DNA of 64,000 bases from Parenemella sanctibonifatiensis (GCF_002250565.1 NZ_NMVJ01000010.1:186001-250000); one strand, 5' to 3'; positions 46,179 to 58,613 are shown, numbered from the stretch's first letter. Translations and numbers: made by a program. Notes: generated by a model not told the origin, from the sequence alone.

Positions 46179-46667
46179 GTGAGCGAACTTGAGGTGGAAA
46201 CCACGGATCCGACCATCGTGGGCTGGCGGGAGTGGATCCGCATCCCTAGTTTGGGGGTGCCGTGGATCAAGGCCAAAATCGACACCGGAGCGAAGACCTC
46301 CGCGATCCACGCTTTTGACCTGCGAGTGGTCGACCGGGATGGTACGGATTGGCTCCGATTCGTGCTGCATCCGTGGCAGGCCAGCGCCGCCGACGCGGTC
46401 CAGGTCGAGCTGCCAGTGCACGATTCGCGGGCGGTCCGGTCCTCGTCGGGCCACGTCGAGGACCGCTACGTCGTGAGTGTGCCGATCGAGTTGGCTGGCC
46501 GGGAGCTCACCGCCGAGGTGACCTTGGCCGACCGCGACGAGATGGGGTTTCGGATGCTCATTGGGCGCGAGGCGCTCAGCCAGGGATTCCTGGTCGACCC
46601 GAGCCTGTCGTACGCCGGCGGCCGGCCGCCGGTCGCGGTTCGGCGCAAGAACCGGAGCGTGGAGTGA
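46179..46667 (+). CDS. RimK-associated ATP-dependent zinc protease (aspartyl-protease fold)
   Basis: This 162-aa protein of the family annotated as ATP-dependent zinc protease (RimB-like) contains VGWREWIRIPSLGV, the catalytic-type KIDTGAKTSAIHAF and a late MLIGREAL. It is commonly encoded next to rimK. GTG 46179 is the start, probably leaderless or nearly so given the short divergent spacer. It overlaps the M14 gene by 4 bases. Confidence 0.85.
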   Translation: MSELEVETTDPTIVGWREWIRIPSLGVPWIKAKIDTGAKTSAIHAFDLRVVDRDGTDWLRFVLHPWQASAADAVQVELPVHDSRAVRSSSGHVEDRYVVSVPIELAGRELTAEVTLADRDEMGFRMLIGREALSQGFLVDPSLSYAGGRPPVAVRRKNRSVE

Positions 46668-47680
46668 GCGCCGAGTTGCCCGAGGCGGTGGTCCCGGCGA
46701 CGTCTCCCCGGACGACGCGGACCCGCCGTGGCACCTTTTCGATCGGTGACGTACGCGTGCGGGCCGGTAGCCAGCGGGAGGTGTCGCTGCCGATTACCCG
46801 CCTCATCACCGGCGCTGAGGTCAGCCTGCCGGTGCACGTCATCCACGGCCGCCAGGACGGTCCGATCGTGTGGCTGGACGCGGCGATCCACGGCGACGAG
46901 GTGGTCGGCATCGAGGTGATCCGCAAGGTGTTGCCGATGCTGAACGCGGCCACCATCCGCGGCACCGTGCTGGCGGTGCCGATCGTCAACGTGCTCGGCG
47001 TGATGCAGGGCGACCGCTACCTGCCCGACCGGCGCGACCTGAACCGGTCCTTCCCGGGCTCCCCGCGCGGGTCGCTCGCGAGTCGGATCGCACACCTGAT
47101 GCTCAACGAGGTGGTCGCCAAGTGCGACGTCGGCATCGACCTGCACACCGGTTCGGACCGGCGTACCAACCTGCCCCAGATCCGCTGCGACCTGGAGGAT
47201 GAGCAGACCCGCGACCTGGCCGAGGCGTTCGGCGCGCCGGTGATGTACCACGCGAAGCTGCGCGACGGCTCGCTGCGTTATGCGGCCCGCGAGCGCGGCG
47301 CCCGGGTGCTGCTCTATGAGGCCGGCGAGGCGTGGCGTTTCGACCGTTGGGCGATCGAGGCCGGCGTGGCCGGGGTGATGCGGGTGCTGGCCCGGCTCGG
47401 GATGATCGACCTGCCCGAGGACTTCACCGCGGCGACCCCACCGGCGGTCTGCTGGCGGTCGGGCTGGGTCCGCGCGCGGCGTACGGGCTTGGTCCAGATC
47501 GAGGCCGAACTCGGCGAACACGTCACCCGCGGCCAGCGCCTGGGTGACCTCTACAACTCCTTCGGCAAGCGCCTGGCGGTCGTCAAGGCCGACCGCGACG
47601 GCATGGTGATCGGGCGTACCGAAGCACCGTTGGCCAACGGCGGCGACGCACTGGTCCACATCGGCGAGATCGAGGACTGA
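46664..47680 (+). CDS. M14-family deacylase (succinylglutamate desuccinylase/aspartoacylase-like)
   Basis: This 338-aa protein has zinc ligands in AAIHGDEVVG (HxxE) and IDLHTGS (His), with the Glu region LLYEAGEAWRFD, and a C-terminal beta domain. It may remove or trim amino acids from the product of the RimK-type ligase. Its position in the operon after the RimK-associated protease supports a shared pathway. Confidence 0.85.
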   Translation: MSAELPEAVVPATSPRTTRTRRGTFSIGDVRVRAGSQREVSLPITRLITGAEVSLPVHVIHGRQDGPIVWLDAAIHGDEVVGIEVIRKVLPMLNAATIRGTVLAVPIVNVLGVMQGDRYLPDRRDLNRSFPGSPRGSLASRIAHLMLNEVVAKCDVGIDLHTGSDRRTNLPQIRCDLEDEQTRDLAEAFGAPVMYHAKLRDGSLRYAARERGARVLLYEAGEAWRFDRWAIEAGVAGVMRVLARLGMIDLPEDFTAATPPAVCWRSGWVRARRTGLVQIEAELGEHVTRGQRLGDLYNSFGKRLAVVKADRDGMVIGRTEAPLANGGDALVHIGEIED

Positions 47681-47693
47681 GGGGAGACAGACG

Positions 47694-48263
47694 ATGAATC
47701 TGGATGACGTGATCGAGATGGTGTCAGGGATGATGCGGCCCTACCCGAGGTCGTGGTGGATCGCCGGCGGGTGGGCCGTGGACTGTCACGCCGGAAGGGA
47801 GACGAGGGCACATGGTGACGTCGACATCATGATGGATGCCCGAGACAACGCTGAACTGTTTGAGTTGCTGGCAGGCCGCGGGCCCCGACTGAGGACGTCT
47901 CGCACGGGCGAGGAAGAGCCGTGGGACGGTCGACACCTGCCGGCCGGACCCTATGTCGTCCGGGTGGACGTGGATGGCGTGCTGTTCGAGTTCCTGCCTT
48001 CGCTCTTCGAGGGTCGCGAGTGGGTGTTTCCACGTGGCAGCCACGGGATTCGCCGAGACCGCGACGAGTTCAATCTGGAGACACCAGTCGGTGTGCCCTG
48101 TGCGCCGCCTGAGGTCGTCCTGTTGTACAAGTCGCGGCAGTTGGTTCCGAAGGACAATGAGGATTTCGCCACGCTGCTCCCGGTGCTGAGCTCGAGTCAG
48201 CGGGCATGGTTGGCGGGAACGCTGAAGGACGACCACCCATGGAAGGGCGAGCTCGGCGACTGA
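47694..48263 (+). CDS. Aminoglycoside 2''-nucleotidyltransferase-like protein
   Basis: This 189-aa protein has the nucleotidyltransferase core WWIAGGWAVDCHAGRETRAH, with GDVDIMMDARD carrying the two Asp ligands, as in the ANT(2'')/LinB-like Aminoglyc_resit family. Chromosomal members often do not confer resistance. GGGGAG lies close upstream. It may be co-transcribed with the M14 gene 13 bases upstream. Confidence 0.78.
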   Translation: MNLDDVIEMVSGMMRPYPRSWWIAGGWAVDCHAGRETRAHGDVDIMMDARDNAELFELLAGRGPRLRTSRTGEEEPWDGRHLPAGPYVVRVDVDGVLFEFLPSLFEGREWVFPRGSHGIRRDRDEFNLETPVGVPCAPPEVVLLYKSRQLVPKDNEDFATLLPVLSSSQRAWLAGTLKDDHPWKGELGD

Positions 48264-48289
48264 GCCTCGGTAGTCGGCTCAAGACGCGG

Positions 48290-48305
48290 CGCCAACCTGT
48301 TGGCG
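48290..48305. terminator. Palindrome after nucleotidyltransferase gene
   Basis: CGCCAAC-CT-GTTGGCG, perfect 7-bp arms 27 bases after the stop; it could act as a terminator stem. Confidence 0.35.
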
Positions 48306-48363
48306 GTGATCAGGTTGCGGCGCCTCGCAGGCGGTATCGGGCGAGCCGTGCCGGCGTACGGTT

Positions 48364-48431
48364 CCTCAACAAGTTGAGGTTCCAAGCCCGAAACCCATGA
48401 TCTGAGGCCAGTTTCCTCAATCTTGAGGAAA
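48364..48431. promoter_or_regulatory. Two CCTCAA/TTGAGG palindromes, centres 50 bases apart
   Basis: CCTCAAC-AA-GTTGAGG (48364-48379) and TTTCCTCAA-TC-TTGAGGAAA (48412-48431) share the core CCTCAAnnTTGAGG. Paired identical operators about five helical turns apart suggest a regulator binding cooperatively, but no regulator gene is adjacent. Confidence 0.55.
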
Positions 48432-48497
48432 GGTACGCGCAGGGGGCCGGGTAGGTGGGCAAGGCTCCCGGGCCAGCCGTGACAGAACCTCAGTCGG

Positions 48498-48562
48498 CTG
48501 TAGTTGTGCAGGTCAGAACGCCGGATCCGGGCGCGGGACCACACGGGACTGTAGTTGTGCAG
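48498..48562 (+). repeat. 14-base direct repeat CTGTAGTTGTGCAG, two copies
   Basis: Copies at 48498-48511 and 48549-48562, 51 bases apart, upstream of the ATPase gene. Spacing nearly equals that of the nearby palindromes. Confidence 0.55.
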
Positions 48563-48669
48563 CCACTCAGCACCCGGCGGGCACAAACGTACGCCCCAGG
48601 GCCGGCGGTCTGGGCCCGCCGCCGACATAGAGCGACATAGTGTCGGAGTTGTATGTAACTCTAGGTGGC

Positions 48670-49920
48670 ATGCATGACAGCCCCTACACCCCGGGCGCGG
48701 GTCACATGCCGCCCACCCTGGTCGCCCGCGAGGCCCAGCTGACCCGCTGGTCGGCGATGGTCAATGCGGTCCGCACCGGTGGCCGTGCCAAGGCGGCCGA
48801 CACCATCGTGGTCGGGCCACGAGGGGTCGGGAAGACCGTCCTGCTGAGCGCGATGGCGCGCCACGCGGAGGAGTGGGGCTACCGGGTCATCAGCATGCAA
48901 GCGGCGCGACAGACCAATCAGCTCATCGACTACCTGGCTCGGTACGCCAAGCGGCTCGCCGAGGACCGGTCTGGTCTGTTTCGTAAGGCGCTGCGCAGTT
49001 TTGAGTCGATCCAGGTCGGGCTGGCGGGCGTCAGTGCTGAGGTCAATCTCGCCCACCCCAACGCAGCCGGTCCCACCACCGGCATGGGCGCCACTCCGAT
49101 GGAGCTGGCCCAGGCCCTGGCCGACCTGGCCGTGGCCATCCGCGAGGACCACGGCCGCGGCGGGCTGCTGCTCACCCTGGACGAGATGCAGGTCGCCGGC
49201 GAACAGGACCTCGCCGTGCTGGCCGCGGCCCTGGCTCGGCTCAACACTGACCATCCCGATGTGCCGGTGCTGTTTGCGGGAGCGGGGCTGCTGAGCGTAC
49301 GCGGGGCGCTGTTGCGGGCCGGCGTCACTCATCCGGACCGGCTCTTCAAACTGCGGGAGCTACCCGCCGCCCTCGAACCCGAGGACATGGCGCGGGCGAT
49401 CACCGAACCGGCGGTGCTGCGGGGCGTGTTCTGGCATCCCGAAGCGGTCGAGGCGGTGGGACAGGTCAGTCACGGCTATCCGGCCCATGTCCAACTCTTC
49501 GCCGATGCGATCTGGGAACAGGCACCTGGCCCCGACGAGATCCTGCTGGCTGACGCCCGCGCGGCGATCCCCGAGGTCAACCGGGACCTGGCGTTGGGCA
49601 CCCTGGGGCCCGAGTGGGAGCAGCTGACCGACCGGGAGAGGGAGTATCTCGCGGCGCTGGCTGCCCTCGGCGGTCGGGCGCTGACCCGCGACATCGCCGC
49701 GGTGCTCGGGCGGAGCCCCTCCAGTCTCACCCGCTATCGCGAGTCACTCATCCGGGGCAGCTTCGTCCACGCGCCGAGCCGCGGTCAGCTGGCGCTGACG
49801 ATGCCGCTGTTCGCGCCTTACATCATGGCGGTCTACGAGGACAGCCGCGCCGAAGCTGCCACGGTCCTCACCCCGCTGGCTGACCTGGAGCGCCGCGCCC
49901 GTCGCGAGGTGGAGCGCTGA
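48670..49920 (+). CDS. AAA ATPase with C-terminal winged helix (ATP-binding protein)
   Basis: This 416-aa protein has Walker A GPRGVGKTVLL (about residue 50), Walker B LLLTLDEMQ, and a C-terminal winged helix (LTRDIAAVLGRSPSSLTRYR). It resembles archaeal-type/STAND-like ATPases common in actinobacteria; the function is unknown. The upstream repeats may regulate it. ATG 48670 has AGGTGG just before it; an earlier frame start at 48640 is less likely. Confidence 0.75.
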   Translation: MHDSPYTPGAGHMPPTLVAREAQLTRWSAMVNAVRTGGRAKAADTIVVGPRGVGKTVLLSAMARHAEEWGYRVISMQAARQTNQLIDYLARYAKRLAEDRSGLFRKALRSFESIQVGLAGVSAEVNLAHPNAAGPTTGMGATPMELAQALADLAVAIREDHGRGGLLLTLDEMQVAGEQDLAVLAAALARLNTDHPDVPVLFAGAGLLSVRGALLRAGVTHPDRLFKLRELPAALEPEDMARAITEPAVLRGVFWHPEAVEAVGQVSHGYPAHVQLFADAIWEQAPGPDEILLADARAAIPEVNRDLALGTLGPEWEQLTDREREYLAALAALGGRALTRDIAAVLGRSPSSLTRYRESLIRGSFVHAPSRGQLALTMPLFAPYIMAVYEDSRAEAATVLTPLADLERRARREVER

Positions 49921-49952
49921 CGGCGCCCGGCCCCAAGGACCCGACAAACACA

Positions 49953-49986
49953 GACGCGCAGGACACCCGAAGGTGCCCTGCGCGTC
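49953..49986. terminator. Bidirectional terminator between convergent genes
   Basis: GACGCGCAGG-A-CACC loop CGAA GGTG-C-CCTGCGCGTC: 14 paired bases with one mismatch, between the stops of the ATPase gene and icd. Confidence 0.7.
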
Positions 49987-50009
49987 CGCGTCTCAGGTCT
50001 GGATCGACC

Positions 50010-53350
<3,341 letters not shown>

Positions 53351-53354
<4 letters not shown>

Positions 53355-53482
53355 CCAGCCGCACCGAGGCCGGCAGCCAGACGTACGCCAATCACAGCCC
53401 CTTCTTCGCACCGGTGCTGCAGCCCACGCTGGCGACCGCGACCGAGGCAGCGGTGGTGGCGGCGCTGACGTTCTTGGACTGA
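53351..53482 (+). CDS. Small ORF, 43 aa
   Basis: ATG 53351 overlaps the oxidoreductase stop (ATGA) and encodes MTSRTEAGSQTYANHSPFFA followed by an Ala/Thr-rich tail ending TFLD. No family is recognised. The coupling suggests it could be translated; it may equally be the remnant of a longer gene. Confidence 0.35.
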
Positions 53483-53520
53483 GGGCCTTCCCGGACTGAC
53501 CTCGTACGCGCCGGGCTTGG

Positions 53521-53538
53521 CGGAGGTGGTGGCCTCCG
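53521..53538. terminator. Hairpin upstream of nhaA
   Basis: CGGAGG-TGGTGG-CCTCCG, perfect 6-bp stem, extendable by wobble pairs. It lies 39 bases after the small ORF and about 85 bases before nhaA; it could be a terminator or part of the nhaA leader. Confidence 0.4.
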
Positions 53539-53622
53539 TTAGGCTGTCCGCGGTTTGCTGGGAAGTCTGGTCAGCGCTGATCGACGTGCGCCCTGAGGCG
53601 TACCTGAGGAGACGGAGCCGCT

Positions 53623-54870
53623 GTGAGCCACGACCCCCATGCCCAGGAACAGACCTCTGCCCGGAGCCGGTGGCATCGCCTGCTGAACGCGTTGCGGGTC
53701 GAGTCGGTCGGCGGGGCCCTGCTACTGGCGGCCACCGTCGCGGCGATGGTCACCGCCAATCTGGCCCCGGAGGCGTACGCCTCGCTCAAGGAGATCCACC
53801 TCGGTCGCGACTTCGGGCCGCTGCACCTGGACCTGAGCCTGGCCCACTGGGCCGCCGACGGACTGCTGGCGATCTTCTTCTTCATGGTCGGCCTGGAACT
53901 GAAACAGGAGTTCGTCGCCGGCGACCTGCGCGACCCGCGCCGGGCGCTGGTGCCGATGGTGGCCGCCGCCTGCGGCGTGGTGGTGCCGGCCGGGATCTAC
54001 GTCGCGATCATCGCCGCCACCGGCGCCGATGCCATGCAGGGCTGGGCGATCCCGACGGCCACCGACATTGCCTTCGTGTTGGCGGTGCTGGCGGTGGTCG
54101 GACGTGGCCTGCCGGTCGCGGTCCGGACCTTCCTGCTGACTCTGGCGGTGGTCGATGACCTGATCGCCATCACCATCATCGCCATCTTCTACAGCACCGA
54201 CCTGTCCATCCCGTTCCTGCTGGCCACCGTGGTGCCGTTGGCGGTGTTCGGCTTGGTGGTACGCCGCTTCGAGGAGCAGATGCTGCACCGCCGCTGGCTC
54301 AACTGGGTGGTGCTGCTGCCGCTGGCCTTCATCGCTTGGGCGCTGCTCTACAACTCCGGCATCCACGCCACCGTCGCCGGTGTCCTGTTGGCCTTCACGG
54401 TCCCGGTGCTGGGCAAGGACAAGCACGCCGCGACCGGGCTGTCGAAGGTCCTCGAGCACCGGTTCCGACCGCTGTCGACCGGTGTTGCGGTGCCGATCTT
54501 CGCCTTCTTCGCCGCCGGAGTCACCCTCAACGGCGCCGACGGGCTGGCCGCCGCGGCCGCCAGCCCGGTGGTGTGGGCGATCGCGATCGCACTGGTGGTG
54601 GGCAAGACGGTCGGCATCACCGGCGGCACCTTCCTGCTGACCCGGCTGCCCGGCGTACGCCTGGACTCCACCATCCGCTGGGTGGACCTGGCGGCGGCGG
54701 CGATGCTGGCCGGGATCGGCTTCACGGTGTCCCTGCTGATTGCCGAACTGTCCTTCACGGGCGAGCTGGTGGACCTCGCCAAGATCGGGGTGTTGGCCGG
54801 TTCCGGCGTCGCGGCCGTGCTGGGCGGCATCTTGCTGGCGATCCGCAGCCGACACCACCTGCGCGACTAG
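53623..54870 (+). CDS. nhaA: Na+/H+ antiporter NhaA
   Basis: This 415-aa protein has about 12 helices: FFFMVGLELKQEF, PTATDIAFVLAVLA and the ion-binding pair in LAVVDDLIAI (adjacent Asp residues, equivalent to Asp163/164 of E. coli). It exports sodium in exchange for protons. The GTG start follows a 140-base leader containing TAGGCT (53540) as a possible -10. Confidence 0.94.
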   Translation: MSHDPHAQEQTSARSRWHRLLNALRVESVGGALLLAATVAAMVTANLAPEAYASLKEIHLGRDFGPLHLDLSLAHWAADGLLAIFFFMVGLELKQEFVAGDLRDPRRALVPMVAAACGVVVPAGIYVAIIAATGADAMQGWAIPTATDIAFVLAVLAVVGRGLPVAVRTFLLTLAVVDDLIAITIIAIFYSTDLSIPFLLATVVPLAVFGLVVRRFEEQMLHRRWLNWVVLLPLAFIAWALLYNSGIHATVAGVLLAFTVPVLGKDKHAATGLSKVLEHRFRPLSTGVAVPIFAFFAAGVTLNGADGLAAAAASPVVWAIAIALVVGKTVGITGGTFLLTRLPGVRLDSTIRWVDLAAAAMLAGIGFTVSLLIAELSFTGELVDLAKIGVLAGSGVAAVLGGILLAIRSRHHLRD

Positions 54871-55034
54871 CCGTAGGTGCTGTTCTGGGCGCCGGGGACC
54901 GATGCGCGAGGAGGTGTCAGTCGGGGGTAGTCCGGGAGTAGGTCTGAGCCCGTGTCGTCCACGATCACGGCCCCGCCTGCGAGCCCACACCGGTTGGTCT
55001 AGTGTTGGCGCGTCCCACCGCCGAGGGAGGCCGC

Positions 55035-55985
55035 ATGGGCAAGCGCGTGGTCGTCATCGGAGCGACCGGAAATCTCGGCACCGCCGTGCTCTCAGCGCTG
55101 CGCGCCGACGCCGAGATCACCAGCGTCGACGTCATCGACGATGACCTCACCGAACCCACAGCCGCCAACCAGCTCACCAGCACCATGGCCGGTGCCGATG
55201 CCGTCATCCAGCTCGCCCCCACCGGCACTGCGCAGATCGCCGACGCTGCCATCCGCGCCGGCATCCCGCAGCTTGTGGTCACCAGCAGCGTCGCCGTCTA
55301 CAGCCCGGTGCCTGACGCGGAGCCGGTGGCGCTCGACGAGGAGCTCTACGTCGAGGACGCCGCCCGCGACGGCATCCCGGGCTCCGAGCTCAGCCAGCGC
55401 GCGGTCGACCGGGAACGACTCCTGGACGAAATCGACGCCCGCGGATCCGGGCTGCGGATCGCGCGGATGCGGAGCGCGATGGTGCTGCAGCACGCCGCTG
55501 CCGCCGAGATCCTCGACACCGTTCTGGGCCGTCGGCTGCCGTGGCGCCAGTTGGCCGCGCTGCCACCGCGCCGGTTGCCGGTGCCGGATGGCGTACGTCT
55601 GCAGGCGATCCATGCCGAGGATGCCGCCCGGGCCTACGTCCGGGTCGCGCTGACGGGCGGGGTCGGGGCGTACAACCTGGCCGCCAACGACCTGCTCCAC
55701 GGGCCGGACCTGTCGGCGGTGCTGGCGACCGGTCGGACCCGCAAACTGCCCTGGCCGCTGGTCCGTGCCGCCGCCCGGACGGCGTACGCCACTCGGCTCA
55801 CCCCCGCCGATCCCGGCTGGGTGGAGCTGTTGCGGCGGGCCCCGCTGATGAGCACCGAGCGTGCTCGCACCGAACTCGGATGGCAGCCACGCCATACCGC
55901 TCGCCATGCGCTCACCGAGCTGTGGCGGGGAATCAAGGAGAATGTCGCGGACGATGGATCCGCGCCGAACGGAAAGACGACATGA
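55035..55985 (+). CDS. NAD-dependent epimerase/dehydratase family protein
   Basis: This 316-aa extended SDR has VVVIGATGNLGTAVLSAL at the N-terminus. The usual YxxxK is not evident: the region after VTSSVAVYSPVPD lacks a matching Lys and reads SELSQRAVDRERLL, so catalysis may differ or be lost. GGGAGG lies 4 bases before the ATG, with TAGTGT (55000-55005) as a possible -10. It overlaps the MFS gene by 4 bases. Confidence 0.78.
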   Translation: MGKRVVVIGATGNLGTAVLSALRADAEITSVDVIDDDLTEPTAANQLTSTMAGADAVIQLAPTGTAQIADAAIRAGIPQLVVTSSVAVYSPVPDAEPVALDEELYVEDAARDGIPGSELSQRAVDRERLLDEIDARGSGLRIARMRSAMVLQHAAAAEILDTVLGRRLPWRQLAALPPRRLPVPDGVRLQAIHAEDAARAYVRVALTGGVGAYNLAANDLLHGPDLSAVLATGRTRKLPWPLVRAAARTAYATRLTPADPGWVELLRRAPLMSTERARTELGWQPRHTARHALTELWRGIKENVADDGSAPNGKTT

Positions 55986-57352
55986 AGACACCTCAGGGTC
56001 CGCTGACCCGCAATCAGCGGCTCGACCGCCTGAAGTTCAACAAGGAGCACGGCAAGCTCCTGACCGGATCGGGCATCGGATGGGCACTCGACGCGATGGA
56101 CGTCGCGCTGATCTCGTTCATCCTGGCCGCGTTGGCGACAGACCCGGACTGGATGATCAGCAAGCAGACCGGTTCCTGGATCGCCTCGATCGGCTTCGTC
56201 GGCATGGCTGTCGGCGCCAGTCTGGGCGGCCTGCTCGCTGACCGGATCGGTCGCCGTCAGGTCTTCGCGCTGACCTTGTTGGTCTACGGTCTCGCCACCG
56301 GTGCCTCGGCGCTGGCCGGCGGCGTCGCGATGCTGATGGTGCTGCGATTCCTCGTCGGTCTGGGCCTGGGCGCCGAGCTGCCGATCGCCTCGACGTTGGT
56401 GAGCGAGTTTGCGCCCCGACGGATCCGCGGCCGCATCGTGGTGCTGTTGGAAGCCTTTTGGGCGGTCGGCTGGATCGCGGCTGCGGTGATCGCGCGCTTC
56501 GTCATCCCGATGGAGAACGGCTGGCGCTGGGCGCTGGTGATCGGCATGGTGCCCGCGGCGTACGCCCTCTTCGTGCGGTTCAAACTCCCCGAGTCGGTCC
56601 GGTTCCTGCAGTCGAAGGGGCGCACCGAGGAGGCCGAGGCGGCCGTACGCCGCTTCGAGGAGGCCGGCAACGTCGCGCCGCCCGAACACGGGGAAGTGGT
56701 CGAGGAGCCGATCCCTGCGGGACACCAGTCGATCTGGTCACGCGGGCTGCGCCGGCGTACGGCTGCGCTGTGGACGCTGTGGTTCTGCATCAACCTGAGC
56801 TACTACGGCGCCTTCCTGTGGATCCCGACGCTGCTGGTCGACCGGGGCCTGGGGATGGTGCAGGCCTTCGAAACCACCCTGATCATGACGCTGGCGCAGC
56901 TGCCCGGCTATGCGGCGGCGGCCTTCCTCATCGAGAAATGGGGCCGGCGCCCCACCCTGGCCGTCTTCCTGATCGGCTCGGCCGCTGCGGCGTTCTGGTT
57001 TGGTTCGGCGGACACCGAGGCGATGGTGTTGGCAGCCGGCTGCACCCTGTCCTTCTTCAACCTGGGCGCCTGGGGTGCGCTGTACGCCATCGGCCCGGAG
57101 CTCTACCCGACCACAGTCCGGGGCACCGGCACCGGTGCTGCCGCGGCCTTCGGCCGAATCGCCTCCATCATCGCCCCGATGTTGGTGCCAGCCCTCATTG
57201 GGATCGGCGGCCTGCCGCTGGCCTTCGGTGTGCTGGCCGGCGCCTTCGTGGTTGCAGCGGTGGCGGCCTTTGCGCTGCCCGAGATGATGAACACCCCGCT
57301 CACCGACGCGGCCACCCCCGAACCGGAACGGGAGCTCGAGGCTCAGAAGTAG
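55982..57352 (+). CDS. MFS transporter, sugar porter/aromatic-acid type
   Basis: This 456-aa protein has 12 helices with GGLLADRIGRRQVFAL (motif A), an RIRGRIVVLLEAFWAVGW segment and PELYPTTVRGTGTG near the end, typical of the sugar-porter and aromatic-acid:H+ symporter branches. It is translationally coupled to the epimerase-like gene. The substrate is unknown. It ends 10 bases inside the convergent GNAT gene. Confidence 0.83.
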   Translation: MKTPQGPLTRNQRLDRLKFNKEHGKLLTGSGIGWALDAMDVALISFILAALATDPDWMISKQTGSWIASIGFVGMAVGASLGGLLADRIGRRQVFALTLLVYGLATGASALAGGVAMLMVLRFLVGLGLGAELPIASTLVSEFAPRRIRGRIVVLLEAFWAVGWIAAAVIARFVIPMENGWRWALVIGMVPAAYALFVRFKLPESVRFLQSKGRTEEAEAAVRRFEEAGNVAPPEHGEVVEEPIPAGHQSIWSRGLRRRTAALWTLWFCINLSYYGAFLWIPTLLVDRGLGMVQAFETTLIMTLAQLPGYAAAAFLIEKWGRRPTLAVFLIGSAAAAFWFGSADTEAMVLAAGCTLSFFNLGAWGALYAIGPELYPTTVRGTGTGAAAAFGRIASIIAPMLVPALIGIGGLPLAFGVLAGAFVVAAVAAFALPEMMNTPLTDAATPEPERELEAQK

Positions 57353-58536
57353 TCGTGGATGGCTGGCCGGTACCCGCTGACCAGGGCGTCGAAGAGGCGA
57401 TCCTGGTCGGCGGGGCCGGTCAGCTGCCCGGTGAGTCGCAACTGCCCGGTGGTGGCGGCGCCGGCGAAGAGCAGGGCCCACCCGCCGGCGGTGAAACAGG
57501 GCGCGTCCCCGACCTCGGTCGGCTCGGCCTCCACTGACCCGCCGAGGCTTCGCAGCCGGTAGCCGCCGGTCAGCTCGGAGAGCAGCGGATCGACCAACTG
57601 CCAAGACAGTTCCAGATCCAGCTCCGGCCAGGTCCGGGCGGTCAGCGAGCCGACCGGGTCGATCACCTTGAGCATGTAGGGACGCCGGTCGATCACCTCC
57701 CAGCCGGCCGCCGGCAGCGCCCAGCGCAGCGTCTCGGCGGGGGCATCGATGGTGATGGCGTCGGTGACCGCAGCAAAGCTGGCCAACCCGCCCAGCAGGG
57801 CCCGGGTCGCGTCGGGGTGCACCGAGACGAAGTCCTCGACCGCGATCCCCGGACCGGTGGCGTGGTCGCCGACGGTGCGGTCCCACAACAGGTAGCCGGC
57901 CGGTTCGTCCTCGAGCCAGGCCATCGTGAGGCCGGTGAATTCGGCGAGCAGGTCCGCCGCGGTGGTGGTGAAGCGCACCCCGGTGCGGGTCAGGGCGCCA
58001 TTGGTCCGGGCCGCGGCCCGGGCGTACAGGTCCTGCACCGCCGCGACGTCCTGGGTGCTGCCGCGGGAGAGCCGTACGCCGGGCGCCGGCTTGAGGCGGG
58101 ACAGGCCCGCCAGCGGCAGCCGGATGGTGTCCTTGTCGGCGATCACCTCACAGCCGGCGCTGCGATAGATGCCCGGCGCGGTGGGGAAGAAGGTCGACAC
58201 GGAGCGCCCCGCCTCGCGGGCCTCGCGCCACAGCACCGCCAACAGCTCCTTCAGCAGGCCCTGGCCGCGGGCCTCGGCGGCAATCGTGATGCCAGCCAGC
58301 CCCGCGTTGGGGACCTCCACGCCACCGAAGTAGGCGCCGTACTCGACCCAGCAGCCGCGGGACAGCAGGGCATCTGCCTCAGTGTGGCCCCACCAGTGTC
58401 GGCCCGGATCGGCGTCGGTGTTGGCAACCGGAGCATTGCCGGAGTCGGCCGGGCGCGGGGCGCCGAAGGCTTCGTGTCGCAGTTGCAGTCCGGCCTCGTG
58501 GTGGGCCGCGGTGAGAGGGCGCAGGCAGACGGTCAC
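57343..58536 (-). CDS. Eis-like GNAT acetyltransferase
   Basis: This 397-aa protein has the Eis plan: an N-terminal GNAT with VPNAGLAGITIAAEARGQGL (acetyl-CoA site at the end), a second GNAT-like region (residues about 170-290) and a C-terminal SCP2-like domain (GQLRLTGQLTGPADQDRLFD). The C-terminal residue is Phe (IHDYF), as in Eis, where the carboxylate takes part in catalysis. The GTG start is at 58536. Confidence 0.82.
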   Translation of the reverse strand: MTVCLRPLTAAHHEAGLQLRHEAFGAPRPADSGNAPVANTDADPGRHWWGHTEADALLSRGCWVEYGAYFGGVEVPNAGLAGITIAAEARGQGLLKELLAVLWREAREAGRSVSTFFPTAPGIYRSAGCEVIADKDTIRLPLAGLSRLKPAPGVRLSRGSTQDVAAVQDLYARAAARTNGALTRTGVRFTTTAADLLAEFTGLTMAWLEDEPAGYLLWDRTVGDHATGPGIAVEDFVSVHPDATRALLGGLASFAAVTDAITIDAPAETLRWALPAAGWEVIDRRPYMLKVIDPVGSLTARTWPELDLELSWQLVDPLLSELTGGYRLRSLGGSVEAEPTEVGDAPCFTAGGWALLFAGAATTGQLRLTGQLTGPADQDRLFDALVSGYRPAIHDYF

Positions 58537-58601
58537 CGCGACATCATTGCAGGGCGGCAGCGGTGAATCTCGGCGCACCGGGGACAGCGGCCTCGCCCCA
58601 C

Positions 58602-58607
58602 TAGAGT
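58602..58607 (+). promoter_or_regulatory. -10 box (TAGAGT) for leaderless pepN
   Basis: TAGAGT ends 6 bases before ATG 58614. Confidence 0.5.
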
Positions 58608-58613
58608 CGGGCC

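Larger units (their letters stand above)
48264..48669. other. Repeat-rich intergenic region, 406 bases
   Basis: No gene is seen. It holds three palindromes (48290-48305, 48364-48379, 48412-48431) and a 14-base direct repeat (48498-48511, 48549-48562), listed separately. A short inverted repeat CGACA-tag-TGTCG lies just before the ATPase gene. Confidence 0.6.

Noticed and set aside
48498-48562. Possible CRISPR repeats
   Set aside because: Only two copies of a 14-base word, no array and no cas genes in the window.
53483-53622. Known lithium or sodium riboswitch class in front of nhaA
   Set aside because: I could not match a consensus by eye; left only as an unassigned leader.
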